Shown here one piece after another: positions 16,012 to 24,585 of a stretch of 64,000 nucleotides of DNA. The notes under the pieces were generated by a model, which did no database searches, was not told where the DNA came from, and worked only from the letters and a program-made list of their open reading frames with translations. Made by a program: the position numbers and the translations under genes. Within the stretch, counting starts at the first letter, position 1. Every line of letters begins with the position of its first letter. The stretch is from Leadbetterella sp964489955 (lineage in GTDB: Bacteria > Bacteroidota > Bacteroidia > Cytophagales > Spirosomataceae): contig CAZBAV010000009.1 in assembly GCA_964489955.1 (NCBI GenBank), forward strand, positions 20,167 through 84,166, read 5' to 3'.

Positions 16012-18936
16012 ATGATTAAAAATATCTTAACCTTGGTCATGGTGGTAGCCATCTCGGTTACCAGTTTTGCCCAAAAACACGACTGGAAAGACGGAAGTAG
16101 TGCCGGTTTCTCCTATAAGTATGTAACAGGTGATCCCACCAACTCCAGATTTTACACTTTAAAGAATGGATTAACCGTAATTCTTAGCCCGACAAACAAA
16201 GACCCGAGAGTTCAGGCATATGTGGCGGTTAAGGCCGGTAGTAAAACAGACCCTGCTACTCACACGGGTTTGGCTCACTATTTAGAGCATATGCTTTTTA
16301 AAGGTACTGATAAATATGGGACTTTAGACTGGGAAAAGGAGAAAGTACAATTAGACAAAATTGATGCTTTGTACGAAAAGTACAATAAAACCAAAGACGA
16401 AAACCAAAGGAAGCAAATTTACCAGCAGATAGATTCTGTATCTGGTGTGGCCAGTAAACTGGCTATTGCCAATGAATACGACAAGATGATGTCTGCTATG
16501 GGTGCTCAAGGTACAAACGCGTGGACTAGTTTTGAAGAAACAGTTTATACAGATGATGTTCCTTCTAGCTCATTAGATAAATATCTGGCTGTTCAGGGTG
16601 AAAGGTTTAGAAATCCAATTTTAAGGATTTTCCATACGGAACTAGAAGCGGTTTATGAAGAAAAAAACCGCTCACTAGATAGCGATGGCAGTTTGGTTTT
16701 CGAAAGCCTTTTCGAGAATTTGTTCCAAAAACACAATTATGGACAGCAAACTACTATAGGTATAGTAGATCACCTTAAAAATCCGTCTTTACTAGAAATC
16801 AGAAAGTATTTAAACACCTACTATGTACCTAATAATATGGCGGTTATCTTATCTGGAGACTTTAATCCTGATGAGGTAATAGCGAAGGTAGATAAAGCTT
16901 TTTCTTATATGAAGAGCAAGCCGGTTCCTAAATATAATTTCGAACAAGAAACACCGCTTACCTCTCCAATTGTAAAAGAAATAGTTGGACCAGATGCAGA
17001 AAGTATTACCATGGCTTTCAGATTGCCGGGAAACAAAGACAAAGATATTCTACTTGCAGATTTAGTTGGACAGATTTTAACCAATGGAAAAGCCGGATTA
17101 ATTGACCTTAATCTTGTAAAAAAACAAAAACTCTTAAGGGCATCTGCTTCCAATTTCACTCTAATAGACCACGGTTTGTTATATTTATCTGCATCGCCAA
17201 CTACAGGACAGACGCTGGAAGAAGTGAAAGAACTGGTTCTTGGAGAAATTGAGAACTTGAAAAAAGGAAACTTTGACGAAGACTTGCTTGCTTCTATTGT
17301 GGCTAACATGAAGAAGTATGAGATCCAGAATGCGGAATCCTATAGCGGAAGAGCATCTATGCTTGTAGGTGCCTTCACTGCAGATAAAGATTGGAAAAAT
17401 GAAGTTGCTTATGTTACAGATTTAGGAAAACTTAAAAAAGCCGATGTAGTGGCCTTTGCTAACAAATATTTTGGAAACAATTATGTAGCCATTCTTAAGA
17501 GAAAAGGAGAGCGTAAGGACGGCCAAAAGATTGAAAAGCCGCAAATTACACCAGTAGAAACCAATGCCGACAAGCAGTCGCCGTTTGTGAAAGCAGTAAA
17601 CGAAATGCCTAATAACCCTTCTAAGCCAGTTTTCCTGGATTATGAGAAAGATATCCAGAAGTCTAAAATTGGTAACGCAGAAGTATTGTATGTACAAAAT
17701 AAGGATAATGATTTATTTACATTAAGATACCGATACAAAATCGGAACCAGAAATGATTTAAAATTATCATTGGCTTCTCAATATCTACAATTCTTGGGAA
17801 CGAACAGTAAAACAGCCGAAGACATCTCTAAAGCGTTTTACAAGATTGCGTCTAGTTTCTCTGTCTCTACAGGTGAGGAATATACTACCGTAAAGATAGA
17901 AGGCTTACAAGAGCATTTTGAAAAGGCTGTTAAATTGTATGAAGATTTAGTATTAAATGCAAAGCCAGACGAAAATGCATTGAAAGCATTGAAGGCTAGA
18001 ATAAATAAAAGCAGAAACGACTCTAAATTAAACAAAGGTACAATAATGCAAGGCTTAACAAGTTATGCTATATATGGCCCAAAAAACAAGTTTAATAATA
18101 CCTTAAAAACTGCAGAAATAGACGCTATAACATCAGCTGAGCTTATAGAAAAACTTAGAGATCTAAATAATTATGAGCAAACAGTGATTTACTATGGTCC
18201 CGCTGCTATAGCTAATTTAACAAGTACGCTTAAAGGTTTACATACCGTGCCGGCCAAATTTAAGTCGCCAGCATCTGTAACAGCGTTTAAGCAAGTAGAA
18301 CAGACAAAAAATCAAGTACTGTTTGCTGACTACGATATGGTACAATCAGAAACCCGCTGGATTAGAAACACAGAAGTTTATAACCCGCAAAACACTGCAA
18401 CTATACAAGTCCTTAATAATTATTTTGGAGGTGGTATGGGTTCTATTATATTCCAAATCATCCGAGAAAGTAAAGCATTGGCATACAGTACGTATGGCGT
18501 TTACATACAGCCATCTAAAAAGACTGACGAGTACTATATGATGAGTTATGTAGGTAGCCAGGCAGATAAGTTTGAAGAAGGTGTAGCGGCAATGAACGAC
18601 TTACTAACCACAATGCCAGAATTGTCCGATAACATTGCATTTGCAAAAAGCCAAGTTAAGGATGATATCAATACGGAGCGTATTACCAAAGATGATATAA
18701 TTTATAATTACCTTGAGGCTAAAGAACTGGGTCTTACGGAAGATATCAGAAAGAAGGTTTACAATGAAGTAGATGGTATAAAACTTAGTGATGTAAAAGC
18801 ATTCCATGCTAAAAACATCTCTAAAAAGCCATATACCTATGCTATTGTAGCTTCGGAGAAAAACCTATCTTTAGAAAAGATGCAAAAAATTGGAGAAGTT
18901 AAAAAACTAACTCTGGAAGAAATCTTCGGATACTAA
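16012..18936 (+). CDS. M16-family zinc peptidase, two-domain, periplasmic
   Basis: A 974-residue secreted peptidase with a type I signal (SVTSFAQ). The inverted zinc motif HYLEH gives ligands His 89 and His 93 and catalytic Glu 92, and the distal Glu lies in ELEAVYEEKNR. The second half (about 560-974) is a homologous M16 domain without the zinc motif, as expected for long single-chain M16 proteins. It probably degrades peptides in the periplasm. It has its own upstream region and is followed by a strong terminator at 18952-18985, so it is a single-gene unit. Confidence 0.93.
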   Translation: MIKNILTLVMVVAISVTSFAQKHDWKDGSSAGFSYKYVTGDPTNSRFYTLKNGLTVILSPTNKDPRVQAYVAVKAGSKTDPATHTGLAHYLEHMLFKGTDKYGTLDWEKEKVQLDKIDALYEKYNKTKDENQRKQIYQQIDSVSGVASKLAIANEYDKMMSAMGAQGTNAWTSFEETVYTDDVPSSSLDKYLAVQGERFRNPILRIFHTELEAVYEEKNRSLDSDGSLVFESLFENLFQKHNYGQQTTIGIVDHLKNPSLLEIRKYLNTYYVPNNMAVILSGDFNPDEVIAKVDKAFSYMKSKPVPKYNFEQETPLTSPIVKEIVGPDAESITMAFRLPGNKDKDILLADLVGQILTNGKAGLIDLNLVKKQKLLRASASNFTLIDHGLLYLSASPTTGQTLEEVKELVLGEIENLKKGNFDEDLLASIVANMKKYEIQNAESYSGRASMLVGAFTADKDWKNEVAYVTDLGKLKKADVVAFANKYFGNNYVAILKRKGERKDGQKIEKPQITPVETNADKQSPFVKAVNEMPNNPSKPVFLDYEKDIQKSKIGNAEVLYVQNKDNDLFTLRYRYKIGTRNDLKLSLASQYLQFLGTNSKTAEDISKAFYKIASSFSVSTGEEYTTVKIEGLQEHFEKAVKLYEDLVLNAKPDENALKALKARINKSRNDSKLNKGTIMQGLTSYAIYGPKNKFNNTLKTAEIDAITSAELIEKLRDLNNYEQTVIYYGPAAIANLTSTLKGLHTVPAKFKSPASVTAFKQVEQTKNQVLFADYDMVQSETRWIRNTEVYNPQNTATIQVLNNYFGGGMGSIIFQIIRESKALAYSTYGVYIQPSKKTDEYYMMSYVGSQADKFEEGVAAMNDLLTTMPELSDNIAFAKSQVKDDINTERITKDDIIYNYLEAKELGLTEDIRKKVYNEVDGIKLSDVKAFHAKNISKKPYTYAIVASEKNLSLEKMQKIGEVKKLTLEEIFGY

Positions 18937-18951
18937 GAAATGTATTTTAAG

Positions 18952-18985
18952 AAAAATAGACTGTCCAAAAGGACAGTCTATTTTT
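18952..18985 (+). terminator. Strong intrinsic terminator after the M16 gene
   Basis: A 15-bp uninterrupted stem (AAAAATAGACTGTCC with its complement) around the tetraloop AAAA, extended by a T tract. It starts 16 bases after the stop codon of the M16 peptidase gene. Confidence 0.92.
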
Positions 18986-19116
18986 TTGTTTAAAAGATCT
19001 CTTTTTTGGCATACCAAAGCTCCTTTAAAACTAATATTTTCTTCCCTTACAGTCTCTGAAATCGATATTAAAGGAATGCGTAAAGATGAGCTAGAAAATA
19101 TGATGATACATAAAAA

Positions 19117-19150
19117 AATGGGGTACTTGACTAATATCAAGCACCCCATT
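19117..19150 (-). terminator. Terminator of the coiled-coil lipoprotein gene
   Basis: A 14-bp stem with a 6-base loop lies 16 bases after the lipoprotein stop codon. One position is A opposite C on the + strand but a G-U pair on the - strand, so the hairpin is complete only in the - strand RNA. It is followed by a T7 tract on that strand. Confidence 0.85.
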
Positions 19151-19165
19151 TCTTGGATTGAAAAA

Positions 19166-19579
19166 TTACTTAATCTCTTCCTTAACTTTTTTCACATCTT
19201 CTTTGATGTCTTCTTTAATATCTTTTACGCCACTTTTAATGTCATCTTTGATATTTTTAGCTCCTTCTTTAATCTTTTCGCTTACTGACTTGATTTTTTC
19301 CTGAATCTCATCTTTTTTTGTTTTCAACTCGGCTTTCTGCTCTTTAGTAGCCGTTTTTATCTTCTCGTCCAAATCCTTCAATTCTTTCTCAAGATTCTCT
19401 TTCTCCAAAGCCAAATCAGCAGCGATGTCTTCTTTTGCCTCATTTAAGTCTTCTTTCGCAGCTTCTAAGTCCTCCTGAAGTTCAAGTTTAGCTTCTTCTA
19501 AATCACCTGTATTTTCTTGCCTATACGTGCAAGCTGCTAGTGCTACAACTAGAGTAATTGCCAAAAATTTGATTTTCAT
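19166..19579 (-). CDS. Lysine/glutamate-rich coiled-coil lipoprotein
   Basis: A 137-residue lipoprotein with lipobox LAAC. The mature part is almost entirely Lys, Glu, Asp, Ala, Leu and Ile, and contains no Pro or Trp. Residues of about 25-90 form a long amphipathic coiled coil; residues 90-137 repeat a block like IKDDIKSGVKDIKED. This resembles YtxH/LEA-like stress proteins and small periplasmic spacer lipoproteins, but I cannot assign a family. It is a monocistronic gene bounded by its own terminator. A structural or protective role in the periplasm is inference only. Confidence 0.75.
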   Translation of the reverse strand: MKIKFLAITLVVALAACTYRQENTGDLEEAKLELQEDLEAAKEDLNEAKEDIAADLALEKENLEKELKDLDEKIKTATKEQKAELKTKKDEIQEKIKSVSEKIKEGAKNIKDDIKSGVKDIKEDIKEDVKKVKEEIK

Positions 19580-19921
19580 ATTTGTGTTTGTTTTGTTTTA
19601 GTACAGCAATAAAACGACACAAAATCTAAATATTATACTTGACATCATAATTTTAAGAAAATTTTAAGAAACAGGGAAGAATAGACATTCTTATATAGCT
19701 AACAGCGTTAAAACTATATAAACAGAAGAAAGAATACATTTATTCTTAAAAAAAACTTAAAAAGTAATTTTAATTTGCCAGTAGCATGTAATTTAATTTA
19801 TACAAGTATTACACGAAACTTTCTGGTACTCTATCAGGAAAACAATGACTGAAAAATGCAGTACATAACTGACAAGCGTAGAAAAGGAGATTGCTAAGAA
19901 GAAAACTTTTGAAGAAGGTTT
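19580..19921. other. Intergenic region without a recognisable gene
   Basis: About 340 AT-rich bases between the lipoprotein gene and the S9 peptidase terminator. It must hold the lipoprotein promoter. I see no ORF, RNA gene or repeat in it. Confidence 0.5.
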
Positions 19922-19939
19922 CGGGGAGGTTTCTCCCCG
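19922..19939 (-). terminator. Terminator of the S9 peptidase gene
   Basis: A GC-rich 7-bp stem (CGGGGAG / CTCCCCG) with loop GTTT, extended by three A-T pairs on each side, 10 bases after the stop codon of the S9 peptidase gene. T-rich sequence flanks it on the + strand side and TTCTTC on the other. Confidence 0.75.
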
Positions 19940-19949
19940 AAAACCGTTT

Positions 19950-22190
19950 TTATTTTCCACTAGTATTTATATGACCTTCCCACTCTGGAGGATCTACACC
20001 CAAAAGATGTTTAATGAAAAAATCGCGTCTACGGTGCTCACCATAATCTCCACCTAATGAATGTCCCATTCCGGGTACGAAGAGTAAATCAACCCATTTT
20101 CCAGCTTTGATGATAGCATTTACCAGCTGAAAAGTAGACGATGGATCTACATTATCATCCAATTCACCTAAAATCAAAAGCATTTTCCCTTGAATTTTAT
20201 GGCCATGCGTTACATTGGAAGACTCCTCATACTGCTTACCAATCGGGTAGCCCATCCACTGCTCATTCCACCAGATTTTATCCATGCGGTTATCATGGCA
20301 TCCCGAAGACGAAACGGCTACCTTATAAAAATCAGGATGGTGAAGTAATGCTCCAGCTGAACTTTGACCGCCTGCAGAATTCCCAAAAATACCTATACGA
20401 CTCAAGTCCATATAGGGGTATTTTGCAGCAGCAGCTTGTATCCACTTTATCCTGTCAGGGAAGCCACTATCTTTCAGGTTTTGCCAGCAAACATCATGAA
20501 ATGCCTTTGACCGGTTAGAAGTCCCCATGCCATCTATCTGCACTACAATAAATCCCAACTCTACCAATTGGTGTAAATCTCCACGAGAATCCGTTACGAA
20601 ATTTTTCGGCACAAACGAGTCGTGAGGTCCCGCGTAAATGTATTCAATCACCGGATATTTTTTGTTTGGGTCAAAATTCGATGGGCGAATAATCATACCC
20701 CAAATATCTGTGACACCATCACGTCCTTTAGCTGTGAACACTTCTGGGAGTTTCCATCCTGTAGCCAATAAATCTTTGGTGTCTGCTTGTTCAAGCTCTG
20801 CAATAACCTTACCGTCTGCAGTATTCCTAAGAACCGTTTTAGAAGGCTGATCTAACCGGCCATACGTATCTACAAAATAACTATAATCGGGAGAAAAAAC
20901 AGTTTTATGATTGCCATTCTCCGTCGTTAGCTCTCGGAAGTCTGAGCCATCAAATTTTACACTATAATAATGGGTGAAATATGGGTCTTGTCCAGCATTC
21001 TTCCCACTTCCTTCAAAAAGAATTCTGCGGTTTTGTTCGTCTACTTTCAAGACTTTTCTAACCACCCAATTGCCCTTTGTAATCTGATTTTTCACTTTTC
21101 CTGTTTGTCCATCGTACAGGTAAAGGTGATTCCATCCGTCACGTTCAGACATCCAAATAATTTCGTTTCCATCTGCCGTATCAAACCGAAACTTCTTACC
21201 GCTGTAATGAAAAAACGTTTGATACTTTTCAGTAATTAACTCCGTAGCTTTCCCTGACACTGCATCTACAGAGACTACAGAATACCCTTGATGCCCACGC
21301 GGATTAAACTCAAACGTAAACGCACGGCTATCTTTCCGCCAAACAGGATTGGAAACGCTGTATTGATTCTCAATTAAAACAGATGGAACAGAAACCTGCG
21401 ATTTCTTTTTTACACTAAACAAAGTCGGTGTTTTCTGAGGTAAAGCATCCCCTGGTTTCACATAATCTCGTGTATGAATTTTGGGTTGCAACTGACTCTC
21501 TGGCGAAGATTCAATCAAGGTCAATTGGCGAACTTCGGTAGGCCTAATTTTATTTACCGCCAAATGCTCCGAGTTGGGAGACCAAACCATATAGGCAGAA
21601 TAATACTCTCCCGGAGAGCCGTCAAAACTCAAAGCAAATTCCTCCTTTGGCTTTTCCGTAGGATATATATATACATTGTGATTCTTTATGTATGCAGTCC
21701 ATTTCTTGTCCGGAGAAACCACAGGTCTACCCTCTCTCTCGTCAAACCTCCGTCCCCAATAACCTCCACTTCTTTCGTCTCGCTTTTCCTCTCCTAAACT
21801 CGTAAGTTTATCTTTTTCGAACTCCCATTTCTTGCCAAATGCCGTAAATTCTAATTTACCATCCGCATATTTTGCATTACCTAGTGGAAGACTATTAAAA
21901 TCAATTACCTCATCTGTTTGCTTGCCTAGTTCTTTTGATAATTTTTTCGAATCAAAGGCTAACTTTTTCTTACCTGTTTCACTTTCTACAGTGTAATATT
22001 TCTCTCCTTCTTTGGTTTGTACATTATAAAAAAAAGACCTGTTGTCATCTGCCCAAATCACTCGTTTAGGTTCATTGTAAACCTTATTTTGTGTTACGTC
22101 TTTTATTTTGTGGGCTCTCTGGTAATCTTCTTGCGTACCTTGGGCAAACAATCCAAAACTTAATAGACAGAATAATCCTGCGAGTTTCAT
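19950..22190 (-). CDS. S9 family prolyl oligopeptidase (dipeptidyl-peptidase IV-like), periplasmic
   Basis: A 746-residue exported serine peptidase with signal peptide ending GLFAQ. The N-terminal two thirds are a DPP IV-type beta-propeller with repeats such as SPDKKWTAYIKNHNVYI and IIWMSERDGWNHLYLYD. The C-terminal hydrolase domain has Ser 605 in FGNSAGG (usually GxSYGG in this family), the acidic loop GELDDNVD and His 710 in GMGHSLGG. It would release dipeptides from the N-terminus of peptides in the periplasm. It stands in its own unit with a terminator. Confidence 0.92.
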   Translation of the reverse strand: MKLAGLFCLLSFGLFAQGTQEDYQRAHKIKDVTQNKVYNEPKRVIWADDNRSFFYNVQTKEGEKYYTVESETGKKKLAFDSKKLSKELGKQTDEVIDFNSLPLGNAKYADGKLEFTAFGKKWEFEKDKLTSLGEEKRDERSGGYWGRRFDEREGRPVVSPDKKWTAYIKNHNVYIYPTEKPKEEFALSFDGSPGEYYSAYMVWSPNSEHLAVNKIRPTEVRQLTLIESSPESQLQPKIHTRDYVKPGDALPQKTPTLFSVKKKSQVSVPSVLIENQYSVSNPVWRKDSRAFTFEFNPRGHQGYSVVSVDAVSGKATELITEKYQTFFHYSGKKFRFDTADGNEIIWMSERDGWNHLYLYDGQTGKVKNQITKGNWVVRKVLKVDEQNRRILFEGSGKNAGQDPYFTHYYSVKFDGSDFRELTTENGNHKTVFSPDYSYFVDTYGRLDQPSKTVLRNTADGKVIAELEQADTKDLLATGWKLPEVFTAKGRDGVTDIWGMIIRPSNFDPNKKYPVIEYIYAGPHDSFVPKNFVTDSRGDLHQLVELGFIVVQIDGMGTSNRSKAFHDVCWQNLKDSGFPDRIKWIQAAAAKYPYMDLSRIGIFGNSAGGQSSAGALLHHPDFYKVAVSSSGCHDNRMDKIWWNEQWMGYPIGKQYEESSNVTHGHKIQGKMLLILGELDDNVDPSSTFQLVNAIIKAGKWVDLLFVPGMGHSLGGDYGEHRRRDFFIKHLLGVDPPEWEGHINTSGK

Positions 22191-22289
22191 ACTTTGGTTA
22201 GGTTATTTTACACCTAAAATAAAGGATTACCCGAAAAGAAACTCACAAAAATCAAAATATGTATAGGATAGGTTAAAAAACTGTAGCGG

Positions 22290-23699
22290 TTAATACCAGA
22301 CCTCTCCTCCCCTATAGAAATCTAGTACTTTAGCACGTAAAACGGCATCGTACCGTGCTGTAACCAAACTTATATGAGCACGATTTAGATTATTTTTTAT
22401 GGTAATATACTCCACAGAATTAATGACACCTTCGTTAAAACGTATTTGGGCTGCATTAAAAGATGCATCCATGGCCTCCACTTGTTCAGCCAAAAAATCC
22501 AAACGTTCTACAGCAGATTTTAAGGCTATATGGGCTTCATTTATAGCTCGCTCCAATTGTAACTTATTGTTTTGAGACTCTGCCTCCGCAGATTTAAGTC
22601 TAATTTGAGCTGTTTTCACGGCATTTCTTCTTTCTAAACCTCCAAAAATAGGAATGCTTAAGCTTAAACCGAAAGAGGACCCAAAGTTACCACGCAACTG
22701 CTGAGAGTAAGGTATCATTTCGGATGAATACGAATTAACTAGCCTGTTCACCGGATAATTAGCTCCATTCATAGTCACAAAGTCTGTGGAAGCAACCGTA
22801 CTGCTATTCAACAAGGTATTTAATTTGGCTGCACTAGAGAATGTTGTATTTAAGCCCAAATCAAAACGCAAAGTTGGCAAAAGTTGGCCTTTGGCCACAT
22901 CAATGGCTTTGCCAGCACTTAATACCCTTAATTCTGCTGCTTTTATCTGTGCGAAATCACTTAAGGCATCCTCCAAAACTTCACTGGCAGGGCTCATTAG
23001 CTTCTGTGAAATTTCTGTATCAATTTCTTTAACTCTGAGAGACATATCAAAAGGCAGACCCATAAGATTACAAAGAACAGCTTTGGCATTTTCCAGAGCC
23101 GCTTCGGCTTGCACAGCGGATACTTTTTCACCAGCCCACTGTCCTTTCATATCCGTAAGCTGATAAGGCGGAATCCCCCCATCTTTATCAATAATCTGTA
23201 AACGCTCCACTTGTTGACGACTCACCTCGGCTTGCTCTTTTGACTGTTTAAGTACTTCTTCACTGGTCAAAACCTGTAGATAAGCCAATATTACGTTAAT
23301 GGTCAGTTGGTCTTTGGCTTGTCGAAAATCCATTTGCGATGCCTGAAAATCAAGTTTCGTTTGGCTCTCGAGATTCCGTAAGGCACCTCCATTGAACAAT
23401 ACCACCCCTGAGTTTATCCCATAATTTCCATAACTTATACGGTTATCTACATACGAGTTACTAAAGGGATCTATGCTTCTACCTTGGTTTATACCATGCC
23501 CAATGTTTCCACTTACTCTGGGGTAGCGGTTTAAGCGTGCTTGTTGGTGCCGAACCTCGCTTTCCTGCATATTGGCATCGCCTTGCAGTACCGAGGGGTT
23601 GTTCTTTACAGCAGTTTCAATGCATTGTTGTAAAGAGTACGTATTCTGAGCAAATGACCCGAACGAACTTAGTGTTAATAATAGTAATAGCTTTTTCAT
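22290..23699 (-). CDS. TolC-family outer membrane efflux protein
   Basis: A 469-residue outer membrane channel subunit. The ATG at 23699 opens the signal MKKLLLLLTLSSFGSFAQ. The ORF runs 31 codons further upstream, but that part is translated spacer repeat (LLITHHSLLIAHYS, a 7-residue period created by heptad DNA), so it is not used. The two TolC repeats are seen (YSLQQCIETAVKNNPSV, then long helical hairpins, and a second half with AEAESQNNKLQLERAINEAHIALKSA). It is the last gene of the ABC efflux locus, 82 bases after the ATPase gene, and should form the exit duct for the membrane fusion protein and ABC permeases. Confidence 0.93.
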   Translation of the reverse strand: MKKLLLLLTLSSFGSFAQNTYSLQQCIETAVKNNPSVLQGDANMQESEVRHQQARLNRYPRVSGNIGHGINQGRSIDPFSNSYVDNRISYGNYGINSGVVLFNGGALRNLESQTKLDFQASQMDFRQAKDQLTINVILAYLQVLTSEEVLKQSKEQAEVSRQQVERLQIIDKDGGIPPYQLTDMKGQWAGEKVSAVQAEAALENAKAVLCNLMGLPFDMSLRVKEIDTEISQKLMSPASEVLEDALSDFAQIKAAELRVLSAGKAIDVAKGQLLPTLRFDLGLNTTFSSAAKLNTLLNSSTVASTDFVTMNGANYPVNRLVNSYSSEMIPYSQQLRGNFGSSFGLSLSIPIFGGLERRNAVKTAQIRLKSAEAESQNNKLQLERAINEAHIALKSAVERLDFLAEQVEAMDASFNAAQIRFNEGVINSVEYITIKNNLNRAHISLVTARYDAVLRAKVLDFYRGGEVWY

Positions 23700-23710
23700 G
23701 TGTTTAGATA

Positions 23711-23798
23711 TGAGCTTTGAGTAATGAGCTATGAGTAATGAATGATGAGTGATAAGTAATGAACGATACCTTAGCTCACTTTCAATTCTCAATTCTCC
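23711..23798. repeat. Heptad-periodic inverted arrays between the ATPase gene and tolC
   Basis: Positions 23711-23766 are eight consecutive 7-base units (TGAGCTT, TGAGTAA, TGAGCTA, TGAGTAA, TGAATGA, TGAGTGA, TAAGTAA, TGAACGA). From 23772 to 23798 similar units run on the other strand (TAGCTCA, then CTTTCA, ATTCTCA, ATTCTCC). The right array reaches into the 3' end of the ATPase gene and supplies its last codons and stop. Confidence 0.9.
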
Positions 23799-24444
23799 CG
23801 TCTAATAAGTTAATAATTCTAGTGCCGTAACCTGCGTTTTTCTCGCTGTGTGTAACCTGGATAATGGTCACCCCTTCTTGGTTAAGTTCCTTGAATAAGT
23901 CCATTATTTCTTCGCCCTGTTTGCTGTTTAGGTTACCGGTGGGTTCATCGGCTAGAAGAAGTCTAGGCTTAGCAATTAGAGCACGTGCTATACCCACTAG
24001 TTGTTGTTGTCCTCCGGATAGTTGAGATGGGAAAAGATCCTTCTTACCCACAATATTGAAGCGGTCAAGAATGTCTGCCACCATAGCTTTTCGGTCGCTA
24101 CTCTTCACATCTTGGTAGAGCAAAGGCGTTTCGATGTTTTCGTAAACTGTCAGTTCATCTATCAGGTGATATGCTTGAAAAACATATCCGATATGCTCCT
24201 TAAAAAGAGCCGATCGCTGTTTTTCTTTCAAGCTTCCTACATCATTTCCCAGAAAATCATACTCGCCTTCATTAAAACCATCAAGCATTCCTATTACATT
24301 TAGCAAAGTTGATTTTCCGGATCCCGAAGGCCCCATAATGGAGATAAATTCTCCTTCTTTTACGGTCAAATCTATACTTTTCAACAGAAATACACGGCTA
24401 CTGCCGTTATTAACCCACTTAAATATGTTTTTTAATTCTATCAT
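23782..24444 (-). CDS. ABC transporter ATPase (MacB/LolD type), first copy
   Basis: A 220-residue cytoplasmic ATPase. Walker A is GPSGSGKST at 38-46, the signature LSGGQQQLVGIARAL and Walker B LLLADEPTGN. Two positions differ from the usual sequence: Leu in place of Arg in LSGGQQQR, and Asn in place of Asp in the D-loop (GNLNSKQ). The second ATPase at 37344 keeps the normal residues. The C-terminus (GRIEN) is encoded by the heptad repeat of the spacer. It would energise the FtsX-type permeases encoded upstream; whether it is a second working subunit or a specialised paralogue is open. Confidence 0.93.
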   Translation of the reverse strand: MIELKNIFKWVNNGSSRVFLLKSIDLTVKEGEFISIMGPSGSGKSTLLNVIGMLDGFNEGEYDFLGNDVGSLKEKQRSALFKEHIGYVFQAYHLIDELTVYENIETPLLYQDVKSSDRKAMVADILDRFNIVGKKDLFPSQLSGGQQQLVGIARALIAKPRLLLADEPTGNLNSKQGEEIMDLFKELNQEGVTIIQVTHSEKNAGYGTRIINLLDGRIEN

Positions 24445-24458
24445 TGTTTTATTGTTTT

Positions 24459-24584
24459 GGAGCTGTCAGCTATCAGCCTTCAGCTATTAGATATAAGATA
24501 TGAGATTTCAGCTATCAGTTTTGGTTTAAGTAACTCTCCTTATTGTTCTCTTCTTACCGCTGAAAGCTGACTTCTGAAGGCTAA
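24459..24584. repeat. Heptad-periodic inverted arrays, permease 1 to ATPase spacer
   Basis: From 24459 to 24521 nine 7-base units follow each other in register (GGAGCTG, TCAGCTA, TCAGCCT, TCAGCTA, TTAGATA, TAAGATA, TGAGATT, TCAGCTA, TCAGTTT). From 24557 to 24584 four units run on the - strand (TTAGCCT, TCAGAAG, TCAGCTT, TCAGCGG). The right array ends one base before the permease stop codon. Confidence 0.92.
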
Positions 24585-24585
24585 T

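Noticed and set aside
18907..19149. 80-codon - strand ORF between the M16 gene and the lipoprotein gene
   Set aside because: It spans both terminators and overlaps the M16 3' end; no coding character.
23700..23792. Upstream start of the TolC gene (31 extra codons)
   Set aside because: The extension is translated spacer repeat with a 7-residue period and would hide the signal peptide that begins at 23699.
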